From: Variovorax paradoxus
Lineage (GTDB): Bacteria > Pseudomonadota > Gammaproteobacteria > Burkholderiales > Burkholderiaceae_C
Assembly: GCF_902712855.1 (NCBI RefSeq)
Contig: NZ_LR743507.1
Coordinates: 1,288,001 to 1,352,000 of the forward strand
Reading direction: 5' to 3'
DNA: 64,000 nt
Both the position numbers and the translations under genes were made by a program. This document shows, piece by piece, positions 33,235-40,653 of the stretch (position 1 is its first letter; each line of letters opens with the position of its first letter). The notes under the pieces were generated by a model. The model made no database searches and was not told the origin of the DNA. It saw nothing but the letters and a program-made list of their open reading frames with translations.

Positions 33235-33522
33235 TGAGTAGGCGTATGGTCCGAAGTACTTGCTGCTCGCGCCAATCTTCAATCCCGGGGCCACGCCTGT
33301 ACTGAGTACTGGAGTCGATCAGGCCGATGGGTCTCCACGATCACCCGCGGCCACGCTGCCGATGGCAGCTTTTCCGCTTCCGCGGACATCAGCTGCAAGG
33401 GTCGACAGCGATGCAAGCTGGTCTACTGCGTCCCGAACATCGCCGAGGCGGATGCTTACGATCAGCTCAAGCAGAAGTGCATCGAGTGGATCGAGAAAGC
33501 AGATTCCGCGGCGAGCGTCTAG
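33235..33522 (+). pseudogene. Gene fragment without start codon, downstream of holin
   Basis: A frame from about 33235 to TAG 33522 reads as natural protein at its end (ADGSFSASADISCKG ... LVYCVPNIAEADAYDQLK ... CIEWIEKADSAASV) but has no ATG, GTG or TTG. A GTG at 33174 overlapping the holin stop gives only seven codons in another frame. It is probably a degenerate accessory phage gene. Product unknown. Confidence 0.45.
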
Positions 33523-33923
33523 CGCATATTGCTTGCAAGCGTGACCTCGAAGTTCTGCGCGTCGGGTTGGCTAAGCCAGCGCCGCGCTGCGACGTCGGCC
33601 ATATGGTGCGCGTTCACCCAACGTCGGATTAGGCTGTTCTGTTCGTCAGGGACATTGCCTGGCCGCAGCGGGCCGCCGTTTTCCCATGCTCGGAGGCAAC
33701 GCAAGACATCTGCTGCGCTGTCGAACTGTTCCTCCAGCACGCGAAGGTAATGGGGCGCGGCAACCATGGTGTCTGCAAGCGTCACGCGAGGGCCTTGAAC
33801 GGTCACGGTGAACAGGCGCCCACCGGAGGTTGAAAGCTTCTGCATGTACATCAGTATCGCAGCGGGCCATTGTCTGTGCTTCGTGGCATGCACCTGCAAA
33901 GCGACGACTAAGGGCGTTGCCAA
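33519..33923 (-). CDS. Hypothetical protein, element cargo gene B
   Basis: Up to 134 residues, no recognised domain. Composition looks natural: LSTSGGRLFTVTVQGPRVTL, then a helical region (YLRVLEEQFDSAADVLRCLR) and RRWVNAHHMADVAARRW. The start is uncertain: TTG 33923 touches the stop of gene A, and a GTG 9 codons in is equally possible. The 3' end overlaps the fragment on the other strand by four bases. Likely co-transcribed with gene A. Confidence 0.55.
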   Translation of the reverse strand: MATPLVVALQVHATKHRQWPAAILMYMQKLSTSGGRLFTVTVQGPRVTLADTMVAAPHYLRVLEEQFDSAADVLRCLRAWENGGPLRPGNVPDEQNSLIRRWVNAHHMADVAARRWLSQPDAQNFEVTLASNMR

Positions 33924-34353
33924 TCATTGCGTGGGAGGCCCGATCTCTGCGCGCAGCAAGTTTCGCTGCTGGATCACGTCCACCAAGTTCGTGTGGAAGC
34001 CCTCAACATCAGGGAAGCCGGAACCCGATCCAGCCTAGGCCGGGATGACGGAGGTTGAGGACCAAGCTGCCGTCGCCTTGGAAGGACCATTGCCAGGCCG
34101 GGCCGTTAACTTGCGGTGGATCTTTAATGACCAGCGGGAGCTTCGGCGGAAACGCAGGCTCCATCGTCTTCCTAGTCTCGGCCAATACCCGAATGAGCCT
34201 GTCGAAGGCTTCAGCGGGCGTGATTTCTCCGGTGGTGGACCAGCAGCGAGGTCTGTTCCATCCTCGTGGGTCATCTCTACGGTCAGCAACTTCGTAGTCA
34301 TAGCGTTTCCAACGGGAGGGTGTTTTGCCCGGATGTTCACCTGAACCGTGCAC
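33924..34353 (-). pseudogene. Hypothetical cargo gene A, reading frame broken at CCC-TGA
   Basis: The GTG-started frame (34353 to 34009, 114 codons) contains EITPAEAFDRLIRVLAETRK, PKLPLVIKDPPQVNG and ends GLGWIGFRLP at a CCC TGA (34014-34009). Reading on in the +1 frame without the T gives DVEGFHTNLVDVIQQRNLLR and AEIGPPTQ to a TGA at 33926-33924, directly before gene B. Joined, the product would be 142 residues. Either one base was inserted, or this is a +1 programmed shift: CCC-TGA is a known +1 site in Listeria phage PSA. No domain recognised; no ribosome site seen before the GTG. Confidence 0.5.
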
Positions 34354-34761
34354 GGTGGCAACTTGCCGCTCGAACTCTGGGCCCGCTAATTCGGCTCAGA
34401 TCCTTGCCTTTCAATGAATGACGACCGTCCGCGCGACGAGCGTTCGGTGCGCATACTCACATCCAGCTTCCGCGGACGCCAGCTTCGCCTGAACGTGCAC
34501 GGAACCCTATTGCAGTACACCGGGATGTGAACTGACTGTTCCATCATCCGATATCCCGCTCGAACTCCGCCCAAGCCTATCAATCGCCACGCCGCCGAGT
34601 TGCGGTAATAACTACGAAGTAGCCTTTCGACTCACAAGGTCCAAGCTCAACAGTTGACATTCACACCTCTGTCAGTTTGCGCGAGGTTGATCGTTTTTTC
34701 TGAACTGTATTGCGAAAACTACCAAATTTGATAGGTCTCGACCATTTTCATGGCGGTAAAG
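34354..34761. other. Gap between cargo genes, nothing supported
   Basis: 408 bases. Composition falls from average to AT-rich rightward. A 65-codon minus frame (34386-34583) is Arg-rich, has no ribosome site and does not look coding. Part may be the promoter of gene A and the 3' flank of the AT-rich cargo gene. Confidence 0.4.
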
Positions 34762-35721
34762 CTATGTATTGGGGAATCCAAGATGTTCAAGAATTGTTTT
34801 GGCCATGAATTGATGTTCCCCTGACCAAGAGCCGACCAAAACTTTGTCCAAATTGACGCCGTAGACCCTCAAACGGTGTAGCAAGGTGACAAGGTTTTTT
34901 CCTTGAGGAAAGTAGTGGCCGCTTGCGTTGTTGACGAAAGTAATTTGTCCGTTTTTGACTTCCATCTTTCCTGCGCACAGCACATAGTCTTTCTCTGTGA
35001 AAGCGCTATGAAAGAACGCAACATCTTTCCGGTAGCCGATGTAAATGCGCCCCCGCATATCCATCGCATAGTGAACCAGACCATCATTGGACTCGGCTTC
35101 GTTGCAAGTTGTCGAATCATAGACGGTGAATTCGACCTCATCCTTCGGAAACAGGGATTTGCTACGCCATAGAAGGCCGTGTCGAAACCTCGCTTTGTAT
35201 CTAACTCTTGTTGCCTTTTCTGAAAACTTTGGCATCCCTCCCAGGTATGCGCGGTCGTCTATTCCGTCTTCTGATTTGTTTGAAACTCCAATCGCTAGGT
35301 CCTCTTCATAAATGAGTCCCCAGAGATAGCTGTTGTCGGCCAATTCTTCTTCTTTGATTTCCATTGAAAATTTGAGAAATTTTGTCCATTTTTCGATGGA
35401 CTGTTTGCGCAACGTGGTGATAGGTGCTGTCAGTTTTGATGTTGATCTAATTCGAGTCTGTCCAACAAAGTGAGTTGGTCCTGTCTTGAATTTTGTATCC
35501 TGCTTCCTGAGCCAAAAGTTGGTGGCAAAAGTTATGTGCAAAGCGATCAAGGCTTTTGTAAGTTTGTGATCTTCAATGTCTGCGTGACGCAAAGAATTGA
35601 ACTGTTCAACGAGAAAATCGAGCGATTCAATTACGGCTATTTCTTGTGAAGAAAGGGGTGGGTCGCCCAGAGAAATTTCTCGGGCGAGCTTCCATTCCTG
35701 AAGGGTCGGAATAGCTGACAT
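34762..35721 (-). CDS. AT-rich cargo protein with C-terminal SGHY-type motif
   Basis: 319 residues from ATG 35721, chosen over an in-frame upstream extension because AAAGGA lies 6 bases before it. The gene is much richer in A/T than the chromosome around it, so it was recently acquired. No signal peptide or membrane segment. N-terminal two thirds are helical and charged. The end shows a pattern: YAMDMRGRIYIGYRKDVAFF, then HSAF, AGKMEVKNGQI, SGHYFPQGKN and GVNLDKVLVG. This order (HS-F ... AG-M-V--G-I ... SGHY-P ... GV-L--V) recalls the C-terminal region of plant IQM proteins and some bacterial effector or polymorphic toxin tails, from memory only. Function unknown; cargo with toxin or defence role is a guess. 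Confidence 0.75.
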   Translation of the reverse strand: MSAIPTLQEWKLAREISLGDPPLSSQEIAVIESLDFLVEQFNSLRHADIEDHKLTKALIALHITFATNFWLRKQDTKFKTGPTHFVGQTRIRSTSKLTAPITTLRKQSIEKWTKFLKFSMEIKEEELADNSYLWGLIYEEDLAIGVSNKSEDGIDDRAYLGGMPKFSEKATRVRYKARFRHGLLWRSKSLFPKDEVEFTVYDSTTCNEAESNDGLVHYAMDMRGRIYIGYRKDVAFFHSAFTEKDYVLCAGKMEVKNGQITFVNNASGHYFPQGKNLVTLLHRLRVYGVNLDKVLVGSWSGEHQFMAKTILEHLGFPNT

Positions 35722-35768
35722 GTAGATCCTTTTATGTAGTGTGCGGTACGAATTGGTGCGCCTGAAGG
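35722..35768. promoter_or_regulatory. Short divergent gap
   Basis: Only 47 bases separate the AT-rich cargo gene from the small plus-strand ORF, so both promoters would overlap the coding of the other. Confidence 0.3.
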
Positions 35769-35987
35769 GTGGACAATACGTCAACTTACAAGTTGTTTCA
35801 ATGCGCAGACGTCGTCTTTCAGATGCTGGCATCCCTCGAAAGGACCACTTTCTTGCTGGAGCTACAACTGTCGGATTCGGCGGGAATTACAGGCCGCGAG
35901 CCAGCGGCCCGTTGCTCACTTTGCGACGTGACAGTTCCCATAGATCCGGTGAAGACCGCACTGGCGCTGGATTGCCATGTGGATTGA
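35769..35987 (+). CDS. Small ORF ending inside attR
   Basis: 72 codons from GTG. The translation looks natural (LFQCADVVFQMLASLERTTF ... RCSLCDVTVPIDPVKTALAL), with a CxxC pair, but no family is recognised. Its TGA is supplied by the attachment repeat (ggatTGA), so in a circular element the frame would read through the same att sequence and end identically. AAGG directly abuts the GTG, a poor spacing. Confidence 0.4.
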   Translation: MDNTSTYKLFQCADVVFQMLASLERTTFLLELQLSDSAGITGREPAARCSLCDVTVPIDPVKTALALDCHVD

Positions 35988-36028
35988 AAATCCGCGTGTC
36001 GGTGGTTCGATTCCGCCCCAGGCCACCA
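35981..36028 (+). repeat. attR: 48-bp copy of tRNA-Phe 3' half
   Basis: Exact repeat of 30091-30138. It lacks the 5' half of the tRNA, so it is not a gene but the right junction of the element, and is followed by a second tRNA-type terminator. Confidence 0.93.
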
Positions 36029-36033
36029 ATCCG

Positions 36034-36067
36034 AAGCCCCTGATTCTGAAAAGAGTCAGGGGCTTTT
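36034..36067 (+). terminator. Original tRNA-Phe terminator (displaced)
   Basis: 10-bp stem (36034-36043 with 36056-36065) and a TTTT end. Before integration this would have followed the tRNA directly. Confidence 0.85.
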
Positions 36068-36094
36068 CACTTGGCGGCTGCCATTGCTGCTTGG

Positions 36095-36142
36095 CCCCAG
36101 CACTGGCCCCAGCACTGGCCCCAGCACTGGCACTGGCATTGG
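36095..36142. repeat. Short tandem repeat, 12-bp unit x3 plus degenerate 6-bp units
   Basis: CCCCAGCACTGG occurs three times in a row (36095-36106, 36107-36118, 36119-36130), followed by cactgg and cattgg half-units. No function seen. It lies in the 280-base gap 36029-36308, which otherwise holds only the displaced terminator. Confidence 0.85.
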
Positions 36143-36308
36143 CATCGGCCCGCCTGCCCGCCCTCCCGCATGACTTTCGTCACTTACGCACGAAGCACGC
36201 GCTGGCTAGCATCGGCGATTGCCCGGCGAGGAGTCGGTCTGTCATCCGATCACGCCACCCGCCCGCCATGCCGGCCCCTTGTTCAGACCCGCCCTTGAAT
36301 ACCTCAGC

Positions 36309-36509
36309 GTGGAGCACAGCGTGCCGGCCAGGTTTCGGGCGCGCGTGTCGTACCAGGGAAAGATCGGCGTCATCACGCGTTCCAGCGGCGATTGCGTGCG
36401 GGTCAAGTTCGAAGGTTCGCGCTACGGCGTGCCGATCCATCCCACCGAACTGATCTATCTGGACGCCGACACCGATGGTGCCGGCAGTAGCTCCAAGCCC
36501 GGCGTCTGA
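36309..36509 (+). CDS. Small hypothetical protein, SH3-like
   Basis: 66 residues from GTG. RARVSYQGKIGVITRSSGDC, VRVKFEGSRYGVPIHPTELI looks like a small beta-barrel (SH3/KOW-like) domain with a Ser/Gly tail. No ribosome site is clear: GTG 36309, GTG 36321 or a TTG start at 36219 are possible. No function is known. Confidence 0.5.
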   Translation: MEHSVPARFRARVSYQGKIGVITRSSGDCVRVKFEGSRYGVPIHPTELIYLDADTDGAGSSSKPGV

Positions 36510-36627
36510 ATTCGCCGCCGCGAGCGGCTATGGCAAATGTCCTGCACCCGCCATCGTCCAAGGATGGCGATCCGCCGGTGCCGGACGCCGAAGACTCTGT
36601 CTTTCCACATAGACCGAGGAGCCGCCC

Positions 36628-36825
36628 ATGTCCAAGTCGTCCCCCGCCACGCAGGCGCCCCATGAAGAACCCGAAGTGACCCAGGAAGAGGCCGTGCCCA
36701 GCGACGGCCGCGACACCGAGGGCGAACGGCTGATGAAGGACGTGAGCAACAGCAAGCTCCACGAAAAGGACGAAGCCGGAACCAGAACGACCGGCAAAGA
36801 CAGCAGGTCCGACAAGTCGTCATGA
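36628..36825 (+). CDS. Small hydrophilic disordered protein
   Basis: 65 residues, almost entirely charged or polar (Glu, Asp, Lys, Ser, Thr), no hydrophobic core, so intrinsically disordered and reminiscent of stress-related small proteins. CGAGGAG lies 8 bases before the ATG. Its TGA overlaps the start of the next gene (ATGA), so it is coupled to the YbhN-like protein. Confidence 0.65.
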   Translation: MSKSSPATQAPHEEPEVTQEEAVPSDGRDTEGERLMKDVSNSKLHEKDEAGTRTTGKDSRSDKSS

Positions 36826-37841
36826 GCCTTCAGGCCGCCCACGCGGCTGGTCTTTCCGAGGCGGCGCCCGCCGAATCAGGTCATGTCTCGCTCTGGCAGC
36901 GCTGCCGCCGATGGATGCTGCCGCTGCTCGGCGTCGCCGTGCTGGGGCTGCTGCTGTCGCACGCGCACAAGGTCGACTGGGCCGGCGCGTGGCAGGCGCT
37001 GCAGCGTTACTCGCCGTGGCTTCTGCTTGCCGTGCTCGGGCTCTGCACGGCCAGCCATGTGCTCTACGGCTGCTTCGACCTGGTGGGCCGCCGTCACCTG
37101 CGCCATCGCCTGCCCTGGTGGCGCACGTGGGCCATTGCCGTCACGAGCTATGCCTTCAATCTCAATCTCGGTTCGCTGGTCGGCGGCATTGCGATGCGCG
37201 CGAGGCTCTACGCCCGCGCCGGTCTCGACGAGGCGACGGTCGCGCAGATCGTCGGCCTGAGCCTCACCACCAACTGGCTCGGCTACGGCTTGCTCGCGGG
37301 CGGCCTGTTCGCCGCAGGCGTCATCGAGCCGCCGCACCAGGCGCACATCAGGCACGGCGCATTGCGCGTGCTCGGCGTCGCGATGATCCTGCTCGCGCTG
37401 GGCTACGTGGCGGCCTGTGCGGTCTCACGCAGGCGCGAATGGGTCGTGAAGGGCAGGCGGCTTCACCTGCCGAGCGCGCGCATCGCGGTGACGCAGCTCG
37501 CGCTCTCCGCCGCCAACTGGGCGCTGATGGGCTCGGCGATGTACCTGCTGCTGGGCCAGCAGGTGCCGTACGCGACCACGCTGAGCGTGCTGCTTGCCGC
37601 TTCGATCGTCGGCGTGATCACGCCCATTCCGGCCGGGCTGGGTGTGCTCGAGGCGGTGTACCTCGCGCTGCTGTCGGGCACGGTGAAGCAGGGCGCGCTG
37701 ATGGGCGCGGTGCTTGCCTACCGCGCGCTGTATTACCTGCTGCCGCTGGCGGGCGGCCTGGTGCTGTACCTGTTCCTCGAGCGCTACGCTGCAGAAGCCG
37801 AAGAGCTCACGCCGCCTGAAGCACCAGTTGCGTCTGCGTGA
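36822..37841 (+). CDS. YbhN/UPF0104-family membrane protein
   Basis: 339 residues with about eight hydrophobic segments. It belongs to the integral membrane family related to the flippase part of lysylphosphatidylglycerol synthase (MprF N-domain). The conserved GSLVGGIAMRARLYARAGL and TPIPAGLGVLEAVYLAL stretches are present. In E. coli YbhN is next to a cardiolipin synthase; here the neighbour is a small disordered protein instead. Possible lipid handling role. Its last 35 bases overlap the 3' end of the convergent thioesterase gene. Confidence 0.8.
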   Translation: MSLQAAHAAGLSEAAPAESGHVSLWQRCRRWMLPLLGVAVLGLLLSHAHKVDWAGAWQALQRYSPWLLLAVLGLCTASHVLYGCFDLVGRRHLRHRLPWWRTWAIAVTSYAFNLNLGSLVGGIAMRARLYARAGLDEATVAQIVGLSLTTNWLGYGLLAGGLFAAGVIEPPHQAHIRHGALRVLGVAMILLALGYVAACAVSRRREWVVKGRRLHLPSARIAVTQLALSAANWALMGSAMYLLLGQQVPYATTLSVLLAASIVGVITPIPAGLGVLEAVYLALLSGTVKQGALMGAVLAYRALYYLLPLAGGLVLYLFLERYAAEAEELTPPEAPVASA

Positions 37842-38214
37842 CCACTGCGCAGAGCTTGCCCTCGGCGTTGGTGACCGAGGTCTGCCAGACGTGCGTGGTG
37901 CGCCCGCGGTGCAGTGCCACGCAGGTGCCCGTGACGGTGCTGCCGAGCTTGGCGCCCGCGATGAACTTGGTGCTCGAATCCGTGGTGGTGGTGCGCAGGC
38001 CTTCGCCGAGATTGACGATGGTGCCGACGGCGCCCAGGGTGTCCGCGAAGGCCATGAAGGCGCCGCCGTGCAGGATGCCGCCGGCCGTGCACAGGTCGGC
38101 GCGCACCACCATCTGCGCGACCACCCGGTCGGGTGCGAGTTCCGCGAGCTTCAATCCCATCAAGCCGGGGAAGAGCGTATCGAGCAGCTTCTGAAGTGCG
38201 GCGATGTCGTGCAT
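37807..38214 (-). CDS. PaaI-type hotdog thioesterase
   Basis: 135 residues, single hotdog fold. CTAGGILHGGAFMAFADTLG carries the HGG motif of PaaI/4-hydroxybenzoyl-CoA thioesterase-like enzymes, which hydrolyse acyl-CoA. GAGGAAA lies 5 bases before ATG 38214. It lies 122 bases after the histidine kinase on the same strand and overlaps the YbhN-like gene at the 3' end. Substrate unknown. Confidence 0.85.
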   Translation of the reverse strand: MHDIAALQKLLDTLFPGLMGLKLAELAPDRVVAQMVVRADLCTAGGILHGGAFMAFADTLGAVGTIVNLGEGLRTTTTDSSTKFIAGAKLGSTVTGTCVALHRGRTTHVWQTSVTNAEGKLCAVVTQTQLVLQAA

Positions 38215-38336
38215 GGGGTTTCCTCGTGATCGGGGTGTCGATGCTAGTTCCTGCCAGGCACCGTGCAAGAGGGCGGCGGGCTCGATGCGGGCACCGCCCT
38301 TGGGCGTGCGCCACCCTCAGGCAAGACACCGCGACG

Positions 38337-40646
38337 TCATGAACCCGTGTTCGGCGTGGCGCGCGCCAGCAGACGGATGTGCTCGAAGTCGAGGCGGTCG
38401 AGTGCGTTGCGCACCGCATCGACCAGCACCGCGTGCTGCATGTCCGCGGCCAGCCGGTCTGCCCATTCGTGCAGGTCGCTCCAGCGGCCGTCGCGCGCGA
38501 GCACTTCGAGTTCGTCGCGCACCCCGGCGGGCAGCGGCGCGATCGCGCGCGGCGGCGTGCGGCCGGTCCGGGGCGCGGGCAACGGCGGCGGCGACGCAAG
38601 CTGCGGCTTCGCGGGAACCGGCAGCAGTTCCTTCGGCGCGTCCTTCACGATCACGGAGAAGCGCACGCGCGTGCCCAGGTTGCGATGGCTTTCCAGCAGC
38701 AGCCGGCCTCCCATGTGCTGCACGATGCGCCGCGCAATGGCCAACCCCAGGCCGTGCCCGTCGGTGCTCGATGCGCCCTGCACGAAGGCCTGCATGATGC
38801 GCGCCTGGTCTTGCGCGTCGATGCCGACGCCGCTGTCCCACACTTCGAACTTCAGCCGCCACGAATCCGCGCGGGGGCGCGCCTGCACGCGCAGGCCGAT
38901 CTTGCCGTCGCGCGTGTACTTGGCGGCGTTCGACAGGAGGTTCAGCAGCACCTGCTGGAAGCGCTTGCTGTCGAGGTGCACGCCGACCGGCAGCGCGCCC
39001 TGCACATCGAGCTCGAAGCGGTTGTGCTGGCGTTGGGCGAGCGTGTCGGCGTACTGCGCGATGTCGTCGATCAGCGCGCGCAGCCGCACCGGCGTGGGCT
39101 CCACGGCAAAAGGCAAAAGCTCGCTCCTGGCGTAGTCGAGCAGGTCGTCGATCAGCGCGAGCTGGTAGGCCACGCTGCGCTCGATGGCCTGCAGCCGTTC
39201 GGGCGGCGGCGAGCTGTCGTCGCGCAGCAGGCGCACGTTGCCGATGATGGTCGACAGCGGCGCGCGCAGGTCGTGGCTGATGTAGGCCATGAGGCGCGTC
39301 TGCTCGCGCGCCTGGTGTTCGGCCTGCTCGAGCGCTGCATTCAGCGCGTGCGTCTTGCGTTTCACTTCCTCCTGCAGCCGCTGTTGTTCCTCGGCCTGCC
39401 AGTGCACCAGCGTGCGCTGCGCGCTGTGCTGCTGCCGCGAGAGGTGGTGCGTCCATGCGGCCAGTGCCACCAGTCCCACCAGCATGCCCGGGAAGCCCAG
39501 CGCGTAGGCATCGAAGCCGGGCAGCATGTGCGCGGGCAGCGCGAGTTCGGTGAGCCGCAGGCACACGCCGATGGCCACGATGCTCATCACCGGGAACGCG
39601 AGGCGCCCGCCCGGGCCGGCGCGCCGCATGTAGATGAAGGTGCTGGCGGTCAGCGCAAGCACCACCAGCGGCGCGCTCGCCGTGCCGAGCTTGGCGAACG
39701 GCGCATACGGGCCGAACAGCGTGCCCAGCACGACCACGCACTGCGCCGCGGCAAGCATCACCAGCACCGGCAGGCCGGGTGGACGCACCGGGCTGCGCCG
39801 CGACACGGCATACAGATACGCCATCAGCGTCAGCACGCAGCAACCTGCGGTGACGCCGGCCGCGCGGTAGCTCCACTCGAGGCTGTCGGGCCACAGCGCG
39901 AGCCGTGCGTGGCCGCGGTAGGCACTCTCGTAGAGCGCCGCCGCTGCGAAGCCCAGGCTCTGGAAAGCCATCGACAGGCGGCAAGAAATGGCCCACAGCG
40001 CGAGCGAATACACCGCGAGCACGAGCAGGCCGCCGATCAGGAGGCCATCGATCAGTGCGTGGTTGCTCTCGGCCTCGCGCCAGGCGTCGGCCGAATACAG
40101 GCGCGGCGTGAGCTTCACGCTGCTGCGCGTCTGCACCCGCACCAGCACGCGTGCCTGCTCGCCGGGACGCAGGTCGAGCGACAGCGTGGGCACGCGCTCG
40201 CCGTCGTGCCCGGCGGCCGTGGGCACCGAGACGCCGGCGCGCTCGTGCGTCCAGGTGGCCCAGCCTGCGAGTTCGCGGCGCGCATGGAAATCCACATGCT
40301 GCAGCCAGGTGGCGTCGAGCACCAGCCGCAGCGGCTGGATCGTGCCGGTGTCGTTCACGACCTCGAACCTCAGCCAGAAGGCCGAACTCGAGAAGCCCGG
40401 CCGCATGCGCGCCGGCGTGCCGGGCTGGAAGCCGTCGGGCCCGCCGGTGCCCAGCGCGTCGACCTCGTCGAGCGACATCTGCGCGCCGGTGTCCTCGAAC
40501 ACCTCCGCCTGCGCATCGAGCACCACGGGCCAGCGCGTCGCGTCATTCACCTGCAGCGCGGCGGCCCCCGCGGCGGGCAGGCCCGCCAGCCAGAGGGCGG
40601 CGCACAGCATGAACGCGCAGAAGCTGCGCAGCGTCGCGGCGGTCAC
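38337..40646 (-). CDS. 7TMR-DISM sensor histidine kinase
   Basis: 769 residues from GTG 40646. Signal peptide (ending AAGAAALQ), periplasmic 7TMR-DISM extracellular domain (about 30-180: WPVVLDAQAEVFED, FSSSAFWLRFEVVND), seven membrane helices (about 190-390), a coiled coil (about 395-445), HisKA with His458 in YISHDLRAPLSTI, and ATPase motifs NLLSNAAKYT, DSGVGID and GHGLGLAIARR. A C-terminal tail of about 110 residues, Pro-rich then helical, follows. It senses small ligands by family analogy, likely carbohydrate-like. Starts 8 bases after the regulator's stop. Confidence 0.88.
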   Translation of the reverse strand: MTAATLRSFCAFMLCAALWLAGLPAAGAAALQVNDATRWPVVLDAQAEVFEDTGAQMSLDEVDALGTGGPDGFQPGTPARMRPGFSSSAFWLRFEVVNDTGTIQPLRLVLDATWLQHVDFHARRELAGWATWTHERAGVSVPTAAGHDGERVPTLSLDLRPGEQARVLVRVQTRSSVKLTPRLYSADAWREAESNHALIDGLLIGGLLVLAVYSLALWAISCRLSMAFQSLGFAAAALYESAYRGHARLALWPDSLEWSYRAAGVTAGCCVLTLMAYLYAVSRRSPVRPPGLPVLVMLAAAQCVVVLGTLFGPYAPFAKLGTASAPLVVLALTASTFIYMRRAGPGGRLAFPVMSIVAIGVCLRLTELALPAHMLPGFDAYALGFPGMLVGLVALAAWTHHLSRQQHSAQRTLVHWQAEEQQRLQEEVKRKTHALNAALEQAEHQAREQTRLMAYISHDLRAPLSTIIGNVRLLRDDSSPPPERLQAIERSVAYQLALIDDLLDYARSELLPFAVEPTPVRLRALIDDIAQYADTLAQRQHNRFELDVQGALPVGVHLDSKRFQQVLLNLLSNAAKYTRDGKIGLRVQARPRADSWRLKFEVWDSGVGIDAQDQARIMQAFVQGASSTDGHGLGLAIARRIVQHMGGRLLLESHRNLGTRVRFSVIVKDAPKELLPVPAKPQLASPPPLPAPRTGRTPPRAIAPLPAGVRDELEVLARDGRWSDLHEWADRLAADMQHAVLVDAVRNALDRLDFEHIRLLARATPNTGS

Positions 40647-40653
40647 CGCCTTG

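Larger units (their letters stand above)
30091..36028. mobile_element. Integrated element in tRNA-Phe (about 5.9 kb), decayed prophage or satellite
   Basis: Bounded by the 48-bp repeats. Repeat to repeat the spacing is 5890 bases. It encodes a tyrosine recombinase and DUF4224 protein, a retropepsin cassette, remnants of a phage lysis module, two minus-strand unknown genes and an AT-rich cargo gene. No replication, capsid or packaging gene was seen, so it is unlikely to form its own particles. Base composition is mixed: near normal around the integrase, clearly AT-rich at 34600-35750. Confidence 0.88.

Noticed and set aside
34035..34361. Alternative frame of cargo gene A (starts with a plausible MTTKLLTVEM)
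   Set aside because: The first 20 residues look natural but the rest is Arg/Ser/Pro-rich; the GTG frame stays protein-like throughout, so it was preferred.
34386..34583. 65-codon minus ORF in the element gap
   Set aside because: Arg/Ser-rich, no start context, no homology recognised.
36095..36142. Short tandem repeat considered as a CRISPR or iteron array
   Set aside because: 12-bp units without spacers, only three exact copies, no cas or rep gene nearby.
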